DNA of 64,000 nucleotides, taken from the NCBI GenBank assembly GCA_902798695.1, contig CADBXK010000001.1, forward strand, positions 496,001 to 560,000, given 5' to 3'. A program made the translations under genes and the position numbers. Shown here one piece after another: positions 30,393-39,220 of this stretch. Every line of letters begins with the position of its first letter. The first letter of the stretch is position 1. The notes under the pieces were generated by a model, which saw nothing but the letters and a program-made list of their open reading frames with translations, made no database searches and had not been told where the DNA came from. The DNA comes from Oscillospiraceae bacterium (lineage in GTDB: Bacteria > Bacillota > Clostridia > Oscillospirales > Ruminococcaceae).

Positions 30393-31550
30393 ATGGAAAA
30401 AATATCTAACGCAACCAATCATTTTGAAAAATTGATAAAAAATCAACTTGATAGAATCAAAATGATGAAATCACAGAAAGATTTCGTAGATTATAAGAAT
30501 TTAGATACAATAAAAATAGGAATTTGCGGTGGCGATGGAATAGGCCCTGTAATAACCAAAGAAGCAGAAAGAGTTCTTAAATTTTTATTAGCAGACGCTG
30601 TTAGTTCCGGAAAAGTTGAATTCAAAGATATAGATGGCTTAACTATTGAAAATCGTGCTAAAGCTAATAAGGCTATACCCGATGATGTTTTAAATGAGTT
30701 AAAAGAATGCGATGTTATATTAAAAGGACCAACAACAACTCCTAGAAAAGGCGATCCTTGGCCAAATATAGAGAGTGCAAATGTTGCAATGAGAAAAGAA
30801 CTAGATCTATTTGCTAACGTACGTCCCGTTAAAGTCCCTAGCGAAGGCATAGACTGGACATTCTTCCGTGAAAACACTGAAGGCTCTTATGCTTTGGGTT
30901 CTTGCGGAATAAATATAGATGAAGATTTAGCTATAGACTTTACAGTAACAACTCATCAGGGTTCAGAGCGTATTGCAAGAATGGCTTTTGAATATGCTAG
31001 AAAAAATAATAAAAAGAAAGTTTCAATAATAACTAAAGCAAATGTTATAAAAACAACAGATGGTAATTTTTTACGTGACTGTAAAAAGGTTGCTCAAGAG
31101 TTCCCAGAAATTGAAGTAGATGACTGGTATATAGACATAACAACTGCAAAATTGATAGACAAAAATCGTAGAAAAGATTTTTCTGTTTTCATTTTGCCAA
31201 ACTTATATGGAGACATTATCACAGATGAAGCTGCTGAATTTCAAGGTGGAGTTGGAACTGCTGGTAGCGCAAATCTGGGAAAACGCTATGCAATGTTTGA
31301 AGCAATCCACGGCTCTGCTCCTAGAATGGTTGCTGAAGGCAGAGATATGTATGCTGATCCATGTTCAATATTGCGTGCATCTGTTTTATTGCTATCACAT
31401 ATAGGATTCCAAGAACAAGCATATAAATTAGAAAATGCCTTAGATATTTGCATGTTTAAAGAACAAAAATTAAAAATAACTGGTAGAAAAGATGGCGCGA
31501 CTACAAAAGAATTTGGAAACTATGTTATGAAAACCACTGAAACCCTTTAA
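30393..31550 (+). CDS. icd: Isocitrate/isopropylmalate-family dehydrogenase, probably isocitrate dehydrogenase
   Basis: 385-aa beta-decarboxylating dehydrogenase. GICGGDGIGPVITKEA opens the core after an unusual 45-residue N-terminal helical extension. FFRENTEGSYALG, ITKANVIK, the metal-binding FILPNLYGDIITDEAAEFQGGVGTAGSANLG and the FEAIHGSAP loop near the NAD site are present. The FEAIHGSAPR form suggests an NAD-type isocitrate enzyme, but isopropylmalate or homoisocitrate cannot be excluded. AGAGGAGAT precedes the ATG. The rex gene follows 27 bases on, hinting at redox-linked control. Confidence 0.82.
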   Translation: MEKISNATNHFEKLIKNQLDRIKMMKSQKDFVDYKNLDTIKIGICGGDGIGPVITKEAERVLKFLLADAVSSGKVEFKDIDGLTIENRAKANKAIPDDVLNELKECDVILKGPTTTPRKGDPWPNIESANVAMRKELDLFANVRPVKVPSEGIDWTFFRENTEGSYALGSCGINIDEDLAIDFTVTTHQGSERIARMAFEYARKNNKKKVSIITKANVIKTTDGNFLRDCKKVAQEFPEIEVDDWYIDITTAKLIDKNRRKDFSVFILPNLYGDIITDEAAEFQGGVGTAGSANLGKRYAMFEAIHGSAPRMVAEGRDMYADPCSILRASVLLLSHIGFQEQAYKLENALDICMFKEQKLKITGRKDGATTKEFGNYVMKTTETL

Positions 31551-31577
31551 TAAATTTAATTTGGAGTATAAAACACA

Positions 31578-32216
31578 ATGTCTAAATCAAATGACGTCTC
31601 AATGTCTGTTATACGCAGATTGCCACGATATTATCGCTTTTTAGGTAAATTAATTAAAAAAAATATAACTAAAATTTCGTCAAAAAAATTATCTGAGATG
31701 CTTGGAATAACTGCTTCTCAAATCAGGCAAGATTTACATTGTTTCGGAGAGTTTGGTCAACAAGGATATGGCTATAATGTTAATGATTTGCACAAAGAAA
31801 TAGAAGATATATTGGGCATTTCACATCAAACAAACGCAATTTTAATTGGAGCTGGAAATCTCGGGAAAGCCATTTTATCCTATATGAATTTTAACGATAA
31901 AGGATTCAATTTAGTTGGTGTTTTCGATCAAAATATTGATATTATAGGTAAAAACATTGCTGGATATGATGTTTTAAATATTAGTGATTTAAAAAGTTTT
32001 TGCGAAAAAATCTCTCCTAAAGTTGCAATATTATGTATACCACAAGAAAGTGCTGAAAATTTAGCACAACCACTGGTAGACCTAGGCATAAAAGGCTTTT
32101 GGAATTTTAGTCACTATGATTTTGCGATAAATTTTGATAATGTTATTGTAGAGAATGTCCATATTAGCGATAGTTTGTTAACTCTTTGTTTTCAAATGGG
32201 CAAATTAAACCAATAG
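31578..32216 (+). CDS. rex: Redox-sensing transcriptional repressor Rex
   Basis: 212-aa NADH-responsive repressor of fermentation and energy genes. N-terminal winged helix (VIRRLPRYYRFLGKLI ... LSEMLGITASQIRQDLHCFGEFGQQGYGY) and a C-terminal Rossmann fold with ILIGAGNLGKAILSY for NADH. A GGAG site precedes the ATG. It is co-transcribed with the upstream dehydrogenase gene. I saw no clear Rex operator in front of it. Confidence 0.95.
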   Translation: MSKSNDVSMSVIRRLPRYYRFLGKLIKKNITKISSKKLSEMLGITASQIRQDLHCFGEFGQQGYGYNVNDLHKEIEDILGISHQTNAILIGAGNLGKAILSYMNFNDKGFNLVGVFDQNIDIIGKNIAGYDVLNISDLKSFCEKISPKVAILCIPQESAENLAQPLVDLGIKGFWNFSHYDFAINFDNVIVENVHISDSLLTLCFQMGKLNQ

Positions 32217-32221
32217 TATAA

Positions 32222-32260
32222 AAATAGGCCAGGTTATATCTTTGTATCCTGGTCTATTTA
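32222..32260. terminator. Bidirectional terminator between rex and the MmcQ/YjbR gene
   Basis: ATAGGCCAGG and CCTGGTCTAT pair with one G-T around a 14-base loop; it touches the stop codon of the minus-strand gene. Confidence 0.7.
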
Positions 32261-32578
32261 TTTAGTAATTTCATAGCTATCTTCAATTAATTCTTTAAGT
32301 TCATTTATATCGATTTCATTTACAAAAATTGTATTCCAATGCAATTTATTCATATGCCACGCTGGAACTATAGCTTTATTTACCTTTCTAAGAAAATCAG
32401 ACTTTATTGGATCACATTTTAAATTGATAGCTAATTTATCATTAATCTCCGCAATTAAAGCAAACCATTTCCTGCTTTCTTTATGTCTCGCAACCAAATG
32501 ATTTCCTCTACTAAATGGGTTGTCTATCGAAATATTTTTAAAACTATTTAATAGATCTATCAATTCAACTTTATCCAA
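32258..32578 (-). CDS. MmcQ/YjbR family protein
   Basis: 106-aa single-domain protein of the MmcQ/YjbR-like (CyaY-fold) family. ARHKESRKWFALIAEI, LAINLKCDPIKSDFLRKVNKAIVPAWHMNKLHWNTIFV and the C-terminal ELKELIEDSYEIT match the family's pattern of a beta-sheet followed by a His/Trp-containing strand. Family members are thought to bind DNA or nucleotides, but the role is not established. Single gene, convergent with rex. Confidence 0.85.
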   Translation of the reverse strand: MDKVELIDLLNSFKNISIDNPFSRGNHLVARHKESRKWFALIAEINDKLAINLKCDPIKSDFLRKVNKAIVPAWHMNKLHWNTIFVNEIDINELKELIEDSYEITK

Positions 32579-32681
32579 TATGAGCCACCCTCTCTATTAC
32601 ATCACACATTTAATTTAAATTATATAAAATTTTTATAAATAAGTAAAATATATAATTTTAAAAAGGAGTTAAATTGTAACC

Positions 32682-34349
32682 ATGAAAAAAGACATTATAT
32701 CGGGATATCAAAATGCCCCACACAGAGCACTATTTAACGCTCTAGGTTTCACAAAAGAAGAAATGCAAAAGCCTCTGATAGGAATAGTTAGCTCGTATAA
32801 CGAAATTGTTCCAGGGCATATAAATATAGACAAAATAGTTGATGCTGTAAAAATAGGCATTGCAATGGCAGGTGGAACTCCCGCTGCTTTCCCCGCAATT
32901 GCTGTATGTGATGGCATTGCAATGGGTCATAGTGGAATGAAATATTCCCTTGTAACACGCGATTTAATTGCAGATTCTATTGAAGCAATGACGTTAGCCC
33001 ACGGCTTTGATGCTTTAGTTATGGTTCCAAATTGTGATAAAAATGTACCTGGAATGTTAATGGCTGCAGCTAGGTTAAATATCCCAACAATATTTGTATC
33101 TGGGGGTCCAATGCTATCCGGAAAAGTTAATAATTGCCGAGTTAGTTTTTCTGAGATGAGCGAAGCAGTGGGAGCATTTTCAGTAGGTAACATTAATGAA
33201 AAACAATTAGAAGACTTTTCTGAAAATTCATGCCCAACTTGTGGCTCATGTGCAGGAATGTTTACAGCCAACTCTATGAACTGTTTAACCGAAGCAATTG
33301 GAATGGCTTTACAAGGTAATGGAACTATCCCTGCAGTATATTCCAAGCGAATCCGTTTAGCTAAAAAAACCGGTTTTCAAATTATGAAATTGCTTAAAGA
33401 AAACATCCGTCCAAGAGATATAATGACAACTAGCGCATTTGAAAACGCACTAACAATTGACATGGCTCTTGGATGTTCCACAAACAGCATTCTTCATCTT
33501 CCTGCTATTGCTAATGAATGCGAAATAAATTTAAATTTAGATATTGTTAATGAAATTAGCGCAAAAACTCCAAATATATGTCATCTTGCCCCTGCTGGAC
33601 ATCATTTCATGGAAAATTTAGATGAAGCCGGCGGAGTTTATGCTGTTATGCACGAAATAAATAAACTCAATCTTTTACATAAAAATGTTATGACATGTAC
33701 TGGAAAAACACTAGGAGAAAATATTAAAAATTCCATAAACAAAAACACAAATGTAATACGTTCCGCAAATAAACCATACAGTTCTACAGGTGGTATATCA
33801 ATATTAACAGGAAATTTAGCTCCAGATTCATGTGTTGTAAAAAAATCAGCAGTTTGTGAAAAAATGTTAGTACACGAAGGTCCTGCGAAATGTTTTGATA
33901 GTGAGGAAGAAGCACAAAACGCTATAAATACAGGTAAAATTCTACCTGGTGATGTAGTTATCATTCGATATGAAGGACCAAAGGGTGGTCCAGGTATGCG
34001 CGAAATGTTAAACCCTACATCTTCAATTGTTGGACGAGGCCTCGGAGACAGTGTTGCACTAATAACAGATGGTCGATTTTCAGGTGCAACAAGGGGCGCT
34101 GCAATAGGACATGTCTCTCCAGAAGCGGCTGTGGGTGGCCCAATTGCTTTAATTAAAGATGGAGATATAATTTCTATAAACATTTTAGAAAACAAAATAA
34201 ATATAAAAGTAGATCCAACTGAGCTAGAACGACGCAAACTCAACTGGAAACCAAAGCCTCCAAAAATAACCAAAGGATATTTGGCAAGATATGCATCTAT
34301 GGTGACATCAGGAAACACAGGAGCAATATTAAAAAATCCATATAAATAA
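32682..34349 (+). CDS. ilvD: Dihydroxy-acid dehydratase
   Basis: 555-aa Fe-S dehydratase making 2-keto acids for valine, isoleucine and leucine. Iron-sulfur Cys residues are in [15 protein letters not shown] and [23 protein letters not shown]-terminal segments include [41 protein letters not shown] precedes the ATG. No other ilv or leu gene is near, so it is separated from the rest of its pathway. No T-box leader is seen in the 100 bases upstream. Confidence 0.96.
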   Translation: MKKDIISGYQNAPHRALFNALGFTKEEMQKPLIGIVSSYNEIVPGHINIDKIVDAVKIGIAMAGGTPAAFPAIAVCDGIAMGHSGMKYSLVTRDLIADSIEAMTLAHGFDALVMVPNCDKNVPGMLMAAARLNIPTIFVSGGPMLSGKVNNCRVSFSEMSEAVGAFSVGNINEKQLEDFSENSCPTCGSCAGMFTANSMNCLTEAIGMALQGNGTIPAVYSKRIRLAKKTGFQIMKLLKENIRPRDIMTTSAFENALTIDMALGCSTNSILHLPAIANECEINLNLDIVNEISAKTPNICHLAPAGHHFMENLDEAGGVYAVMHEINKLNLLHKNVMTCTGKTLGENIKNSINKNTNVIRSANKPYSSTGGISILTGNLAPDSCVVKKSAVCEKMLVHEGPAKCFDSEEEAQNAINTGKILPGDVVIIRYEGPKGGPGMREMLNPTSSIVGRGLGDSVALITDGRFSGATRGAAIGHVSPEAAVGGPIALIKDGDIISINILENKINIKVDPTELERRKLNWKPKPPKITKGYLARYASMVTSGNTGAILKNPYK

Positions 34350-34350
34350 T

Positions 34351-34400
34351 AAAAAAATCGGAATTGACAAACGTTTTTATTGTGTCAATTCCTTTTATAT
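34351..34400. terminator. Bidirectional terminator after ilvD
   Basis: GGAATTGACA (34360-34369) and TGTCAATTCC (34383-34392), a 10-bp stem with an A-run before and T-rich tail after, serving both ilvD and the convergent membrane-protein gene. Confidence 0.85.
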
Positions 34401-34407
34401 TTATAAA

Positions 34408-36768
34408 TTAAAATTTATTTTTTCCAATTAAACTCATACAAAATATAACTAATAAAACAGCTAAATGAAGAACAATTATCCCTAAGGATGAAAATTTATA
34501 AACCGCATTTGTTGCTATAAATAAAACCAATATTAACATAGAAACTAACATTCCAAAAATAGAAAATGCCATTCCAATCCTGGAAAAGAACCTATACTTT
34601 TTAGCTTCAATTATAGCATTGGCAAAAGAAATAAAATTATCACTACAAATCACTGCCGATCCATCTCTTTGCATATCTCTAGTCTGTTTTCTATAACTTT
34701 GATGATATTGAGCAGGAAGAATTTTAAACAAATCCTCACAAACATCAAATTTTTCCGCTAATTTCTCTGACTGAACAACAAAATCAACACTTTTAATTAC
34801 CACAGATATTCCTTCATTTTCTAAGGACTTTAATATAATCTCAACATTACGATCAACACCCATGTCATACATAAACGCAGCGGTTAACTGCCCAGATATT
34901 GCAACAAAAATTAGTTCGCAATTATTCTTATTCATTTGATCAATTTCACCAATAGACGGCATAATCACATTATGGTTAATCATCATATCATAATTTCCTA
35001 TAATTATCCTTCTATCATCAACCCATGCAGATATTCCCAACCCATCCTCATACAATATAGTATCCACTTTCTTCAAGTACTTTTCATTCCCTAAAAGTAT
35101 ATCCATAAACATATCTTTTAAAACACTATTAGAAGCATTTAACACACTGGCTGCACAAATTATAGAATCATCTATTTTATATCCATTAAAAACTCTCATA
35201 CCAGCTAAATTAACAGTACCTCTTGGAAATAATTCTTTAGCATTTAAAAGAATTGTATCGGTTTTTCCAAATTCAATTGCATCACACCCCAAAAAAGTCG
35301 ACTTATGTTTAAACAATCTTTTTTGAGCAAAACAAAATGGAAATACTGCAGAAAACAGAAAGGAAAAAGGTGTAATTAAACATAAAGTAACAGAAAAAAC
35401 AGTTAAAGAAATCCATATATTTCCACAAACTATTGCAGAAATAATTGTAAGCAAAACACTTAAACACAAACCAATGGGTGCCAAAAAATATCCAACAGTA
35501 TCTGTGATGTTTTCAACAAAAGAATAATAAATAAAATCAGTTAAAAAGCCAACTTTTCTCTTGAAAGCAACCATGGGAGTGCGTTTCCCACTCCTACCTT
35601 TAGAAAAAGCAGATAATAAATCTTCATTGGTAGCCATCCCCACAGAACAATAATCCGAATTTTTATCAGAAATAAAATGAAAATTTTTAGAAATATTATT
35701 ATAAGTAATATAATTAGCTAAACTATGAAAAGTCATGCATCCAATAACTACAGGTGTTAGTAAAAATATGTTCTTGTTGTTTATCATTTCGCTTCCAGAA
35801 AAAAACAAAAGTATATTTTGAAAAACATTTCCCAAAACCATAATAGATATTACACTATCGGAATTGGCCTTTATTTTATATAAACTCGAAATTCCCGATT
35901 TCAATACATCTAAAAAAACAACTGACGAACCAATTAAAAACACAAGATTTAAAAACAAATATGACAAAGGCTGAGCAACCGTCAAATATGCTGGCAGAGT
36001 AAAATAATTAAAAACGCCAAACTGCCAAACTAAGGATATTACAAATAAAATCGTTAACAATAAAGTAGACGTTCCCGTCCTTTTTCTTGCTTTTATCAAA
36101 TAATTATTGACATTTTCAAAATCTGTTTCATTTCTATATTCAAAACCTCCACTAGCTTCATCAATAGACATATCAGAATCTACTGTAGCCCCATCGTCGC
36201 TAACATTATTAACTCCATATAAAGGTCTAACTTCTGCCCCGTGTATAACATTATATTTGTTATTAAATTTTTCTACTTTTTCATCTCGTTGTTTTTGAAA
36301 TTTATCAAATCTATCAATTTGAGTTTCTGTAATTTTCTGTTTTTCAAATGATTTTGCTAATTCTTGATTAATATTTTTATTTAAAAATTCACCAGTATGA
36401 AAAGTGCTAGGTCCTCGGGTTCCACTAGAATCGCTGTATATATTTTGAGTTATAGTGTTAGAACTAGACATAAATTTTTCAAATTTTGCTCTTTTTTCTT
36501 CAAGTGTAAATTCATGCACCTTTTTCTGATAGTTCTCCGTTTTTTTAACTATTTCAAAATCCTTTGTAGTATCTAATGGATCTTGTTCGCTTACCTCTGC
36601 TTCCAACTCTTCAAAATCCTCAGGTTTTAGTTCGCTAACTTCCGAATCACTATCAACAATTTCTTCTACTTCATTTTTATTTTCATCATCATTAGTTTTA
36701 GAGCTTAATGCATCACGCATATCTTCAAGTGTTGATATATTATTATCCTTACTATCATTCTTAATCAC
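34408..36768 (-). CDS. P-type-ATPase-like membrane protein without catalytic motifs
   Basis: 786 aa. Residues 1-225 are acidic, polar and probably disordered. Transmembrane helices lie at about 232-256, 266-290, 303-325 and 333-351, a pair at 425-480, and a pair at 727-780. The layout matches P1B-type ATPases: TLCLITPFSFLFSAVFPFCFAQKR is where the SPC/CPC helix lies, and GLGISAWVDDRRIIIGNYDMM (577-597) is like the ATP-binding domain. Each catalytic motif is changed: DKTGT is GKTDT (501-505), TGD is KSVD (659-662), GDGxND is CSDN (708-711); TGE and the HP motif are absent. It cannot form the phospho-Asp intermediate. Start is GTG after GGGAGAT. It follows rlmB by 26 bases. Role unknown. Confidence 0.75.
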   Translation of the reverse strand: MIKNDSKDNNISTLEDMRDALSSKTNDDENKNEVEEIVDSDSEVSELKPEDFEELEAEVSEQDPLDTTKDFEIVKKTENYQKKVHEFTLEEKRAKFEKFMSSSNTITQNIYSDSSGTRGPSTFHTGEFLNKNINQELAKSFEKQKITETQIDRFDKFQKQRDEKVEKFNNKYNVIHGAEVRPLYGVNNVSDDGATVDSDMSIDEASGGFEYRNETDFENVNNYLIKARKRTGTSTLLLTILFVISLVWQFGVFNYFTLPAYLTVAQPLSYLFLNLVFLIGSSVVFLDVLKSGISSLYKIKANSDSVISIMVLGNVFQNILLFFSGSEMINNKNIFLLTPVVIGCMTFHSLANYITYNNISKNFHFISDKNSDYCSVGMATNEDLLSAFSKGRSGKRTPMVAFKRKVGFLTDFIYYSFVENITDTVGYFLAPIGLCLSVLLTIISAIVCGNIWISLTVFSVTLCLITPFSFLFSAVFPFCFAQKRLFKHKSTFLGCDAIEFGKTDTILLNAKELFPRGTVNLAGMRVFNGYKIDDSIICAASVLNASNSVLKDMFMDILLGNEKYLKKVDTILYEDGLGISAWVDDRRIIIGNYDMMINHNVIMPSIGEIDQMNKNNCELIFVAISGQLTAAFMYDMGVDRNVEIILKSLENEGISVVIKSVDFVVQSEKLAEKFDVCEDLFKILPAQYHQSYRKQTRDMQRDGSAVICSDNFISFANAIIEAKKYRFFSRIGMAFSIFGMLVSMLILVLFIATNAVYKFSSLGIIVLHLAVLLVIFCMSLIGKNKF

Positions 36769-36794
36769 TAGTTCTATCTCCCTTCAACTAACTT

Positions 36795-37541
36795 TTATTT
36801 TGATTTCATATTGTTCCTTTGTCTTAAAATTTCATATATAATTATTCCCCCTGCAACAGAAGCATTCAACGAATTGATTTTCCCAAACATAGGCAAAGAT
36901 ATTACACCATCACATTTTTGTTTAACCAAATTTCCTACACCAAATCCTTCAGAACCAACTACTAAACCTACTGCTCCTGACAAATCTGTCTCACACCAAC
37001 TTTGTCCATCCATATCTGCGCAATATATCCATAAACCCATTTTTTTTAGATACTCTATACAACTAACCAAGTTTGAAACACGAGCCACCACCAACGAATT
37101 TACAGCCCCAGCAGAAGTTTTTTCAACAATTGGCGTAACAGATGCACTACGACGTTTTGGTATTACAATTCCATGAGCTCCAGCAGCCTCTGCAGTTCTA
37201 ATCAATGCCCCTAAATTGTGAGGATCTTCTATCCCATCACACAGTATAATAAAAGGCGGCTCTTCTTTACTTTTAGCAACATTTAGTATATCAACAACAT
37301 CAACATATTGAATTGGACTAGTAAATGCCACAATACCTTGATGATTATTTCCATACTGATTCAACTTTGAAGAATCGACATATTTAATAACAATACCTGT
37401 TTTTTTAGCATTTTCGATTAATTTTTTCACACCTTTAGCTGTTTTAGCTATAAATAATTTATCAATATTACGTTCAGCCTTTACAGCTTCTTCAACAGAA
37501 TTTCTGCCCAATATAACATAATCCAACAAAACAATCACCAT
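36795..37541 (-). CDS. rlmB: 23S rRNA/tRNA 2'-O-ribose methyltransferase, TrmH/SpoU family (RlmB-like)
   Basis: 248-aa SPOUT methyltransferase; RlmB members methylate Gm2251 of 23S rRNA. N-terminal substrate-binding domain YVILGRNSVEEAV; knot motifs DPHNLGALIRTAEAAGAHGIVI, LVVGSEGFGV and SLPMFGKINSLNASVAGGIIIYE. The exact start is uncertain: ATG 37541 has only a weak site, while GGTGAT inside the frame could serve a TTG a few codons later, giving a protein starting at the conserved D-Y-V-I-L-G-R-N. Confidence 0.9.
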   Translation of the reverse strand: MVIVLLDYVILGRNSVEEAVKAERNIDKLFIAKTAKGVKKLIENAKKTGIVIKYVDSSKLNQYGNNHQGIVAFTSPIQYVDVVDILNVAKSKEEPPFIILCDGIEDPHNLGALIRTAEAAGAHGIVIPKRRSASVTPIVEKTSAGAVNSLVVARVSNLVSCIEYLKKMGLWIYCADMDGQSWCETDLSGAVGLVVGSEGFGVGNLVKQKCDGVISLPMFGKINSLNASVAGGIIIYEILRQRNNMKSK

Positions 37542-37798
37542 CTCTACAATCGTCTATACGGACATTATACCATGTTATTGTCTTTTTTGCACCTATTCTT
37601 AATATTTTTTCAAAAATAGATTAATATCTATTTCCTTCAACTAACAAATACACAAAATTTTATACTCCAATCATATATTTACTAATTTATTTCTTTTACA
37701 TATAATATTTTCAACATTAAATTTCATAATACTTTTAAAAAATAAACCTTATATTCATGGGAATTGTTCAAGTTTTATACAGAATGTAAATATCCAAT

Positions 37799-37886
37799 TG
37801 TTGAAAACTTAGTTGATATCGTGGAAAACTCGATTATTTCGATGTTAAAAACTCTGTTGAAAGTGTTAAAAACTCTTATTATACAA
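37799..37886 (+). repeat. Two 44-bp imperfect tandem units, each with three DnaA-box-like 9-mers
   Basis: Unit 1 has TGTTGAAAA (37799), AGTTGATAT (37811), CGTGGAAAA (37820). Unit 2 has TGTTAAAAA (37843), TGTTGAAAG (37855), TGTTAAAAA (37864). The internal spacing is 12 then 9 bases in both, so the unit is 44 bases. Another TGTTGAAAT is at 37909. The motifs are one to three changes from the DnaA box TGTGGATAA, all in the same orientation. Confidence 0.6.
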
Positions 37887-37965
37887 GCACATTTTATTTC
37901 CCATAACTTGTTGAAATCTATTATAGATACTATTTGTATATATAATATACCACTAAAATTACAAC

Positions 37966-37994
37966 AAAAAAAGCCCTTACTACAGGACTTTTTT
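37966..37994 (-). terminator. Probable terminator downstream of the Xre-type gene
   Basis: AAAAAAGCCCT and AGGACTTTTTT form a stem with one C-A mismatch, flanked by A- and T-runs so that it could act in either direction. Confidence 0.5.
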
Positions 37995-38198
37995 CATACC
38001 CAACTATTCATATGATTTTCTTATAATATAAATTTATTCAACATTAAATATTTATTACAAGTTAAAAAAAACAATACTATTACATTTATTACAAAATTAT
38101 GTCAAATTTATCAAATTTCGACTTAAAAATACAACAATTTAAATGAATAAGAAGGCTAAATTTACAAATTATTATTCAAATGATTTCAATATCACGAC

Positions 38199-38564
38199 TT
38201 AATGCGCAGATTGAAATACCTCATATATACCCTCACGTACTGTTTTAACCATTAAATCAATTGTATCATTGTTAACTTTCGCACCACAATTTTCAAACTT
38301 ATTCTTATCGCGTAGAACATGCTCAACTCTATCCGCTAAATCATTAACACTCTCTGTTAACATAACAGAACGTTTTGAACTAAGCAAATAGTCTACTGAA
38401 ACACCAAACAATTCAGCTATTTTAATTAACATTCTAGAATCTGGTTCACGTCTTCCTTGTTCATACATTCCTATTGTGCTTGATGAAACATCTAACTTTT
38501 TTGCAAGCGCAGCCTGCGTTATGTTCATCTTTCTTCTCATTTTCCTCAAATTTTCATTAAACAT
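38199..38564 (-). CDS. Xre-family transcriptional regulator
   Basis: 121 aa. A Cro/C1-type helix-turn-helix occupies residues 3-60: LRKMRRKMNITQAALAKKLDVSSSTIGMYEQGRREPDSRMLIKIAELFGVSVDYLL. The C-terminal 55 residues (LTESVNDLADRVEHVLRDK...) are helical and of unknown function, perhaps for dimerisation or ligand sensing. It sits alone between the repeat-bearing gap and a divergent two-gene unit. Target genes unknown; the divergent pair to its right is a natural candidate. Confidence 0.88.
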   Translation of the reverse strand: MFNENLRKMRRKMNITQAALAKKLDVSSSTIGMYEQGRREPDSRMLIKIAELFGVSVDYLLSSKRSVMLTESVNDLADRVEHVLRDKNKFENCGAKVNNDTIDLMVKTVREGIYEVFQSAH

Positions 38565-38759
38565 TATTAATCCCTCACAAAATTATTAAATATACTCCCA
38601 ACAAAAACATATTATTCACTTACAAAATAATAATTTCATAAACTAATACGACATTTTTGGGACAAAAATTTTTATTATATTGACATCCCTTTTTTTTAAT
38701 GATATCTTTTAACCACAACACACATTGCGTGTTGAAATTAATAGAAAAGAGATGATAAA

Positions 38760-38930
38760 ATGAAAAAACTAATGCTAGAATATAAACATACTGCTGAAAA
38801 CCTCTACATAGCATTAAAAAAATTTAAAAACAATACAAAAAAATATAAGTTACTGTTATCGGAATATCAGCACACATGCTCTGTTCATAATCAAATAACA
38901 AAATATTGTAAAGCACGTGGTATTATATGA
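38760..38930 (+). CDS. 56-aa lysine-rich helical protein, translationally coupled to a sigma-like gene
   Basis: Short ORF starting MKKLMLEYKHTAENLYIALKK and ending in KYCKARGII, predicted to be helical and basic. AGAGATGAT precedes the ATG. Its TGA overlaps the next gene's ATG in the form ATGA (38927-38930), which strongly suggests both are translated. The N-terminal pattern is like small phage or conjugative-element proteins found before sigma-region-4-like regulators. I do not recognise a defined family. Confidence 0.6.
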   Translation: MKKLMLEYKHTAENLYIALKKFKNNTKKYKLLLSEYQHTCSVHNQITKYCKARGII

Positions 38931-39220
38931 AAACAGTATCTTTTGATAATTTATTTGAATCTGAAATGCTAAAAACTTCAAAAACAATCGAAAATTCAAA
39001 TTCAAAAAAAATATCCAATCTAAAAAATATTGTGATGTCAATTATCAAAAACGAATTAAGCGAAAAACAACGAACTGTTTTAGATATGTATTTTGTAAAA
39101 AAAATGAACTGTAGTCAAATTGCCAATCAACTAAATGTAAACAAAAGTACAATTTCCAAAACAAAATCTCGTGCATTTCAAACAATTTATAAAATATTAA
39201 AATATTATGATTTTAGATAA
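38927..39220 (+). CDS. Sigma-70 region 4-like DNA-binding protein
   Basis: 97 aa. The C-terminal half is a sigma region 4 helix-turn-helix: LSEKQRTVLDMYFVKKMNCSQIANQLNVNKSTISKTKSRAFQTIYK. No region 2 is present, so by itself it would not be a full sigma factor. Such stand-alone proteins occur in prophages and integrative elements, where they activate late genes. It starts inside the stop of the 56-aa ORF and its 3' end overlaps the convergent beta-helix gene by 16 bases. Confidence 0.8.
   Translation: MKTVSFDNLFESEMLKTSKTIENSNSKKISNLKNIVMSIIKNELSEKQRTVLDMYFVKKMNCSQIANQLNVNKSTISKTKSRAFQTIYKILKYYDFR

Larger units (their letters stand above)
37542..38198. other. 657-base intergenic region with DnaA-box-like tandem repeats
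   Basis: Very AT-rich, without a credible gene; the 83-codon ORF at 37764-38015 is a by-product of the repeats. It holds the repeat described at 37799-37886 and a terminator-like hairpin at 37967-37994. The remaining parts (37542-37790 and 38000-38198) show nothing I can name. Confidence 0.6.

Noticed and set aside
34349-34408. Switch from mostly plus-strand to mostly minus-strand genes as a replication terminus
   Set aside because: There are several exceptions on both sides, no dif-like sequence was found nearby, and GC skew cannot be judged reliably by eye.
37764-38015. 83-codon plus-strand ORF in the rlmB-Xre gap
   Set aside because: It is made of the DnaA-box-like repeats and a terminator hairpin, has no ribosome site, and the protein (Leu/Ile/Lys repeats) has no family look.
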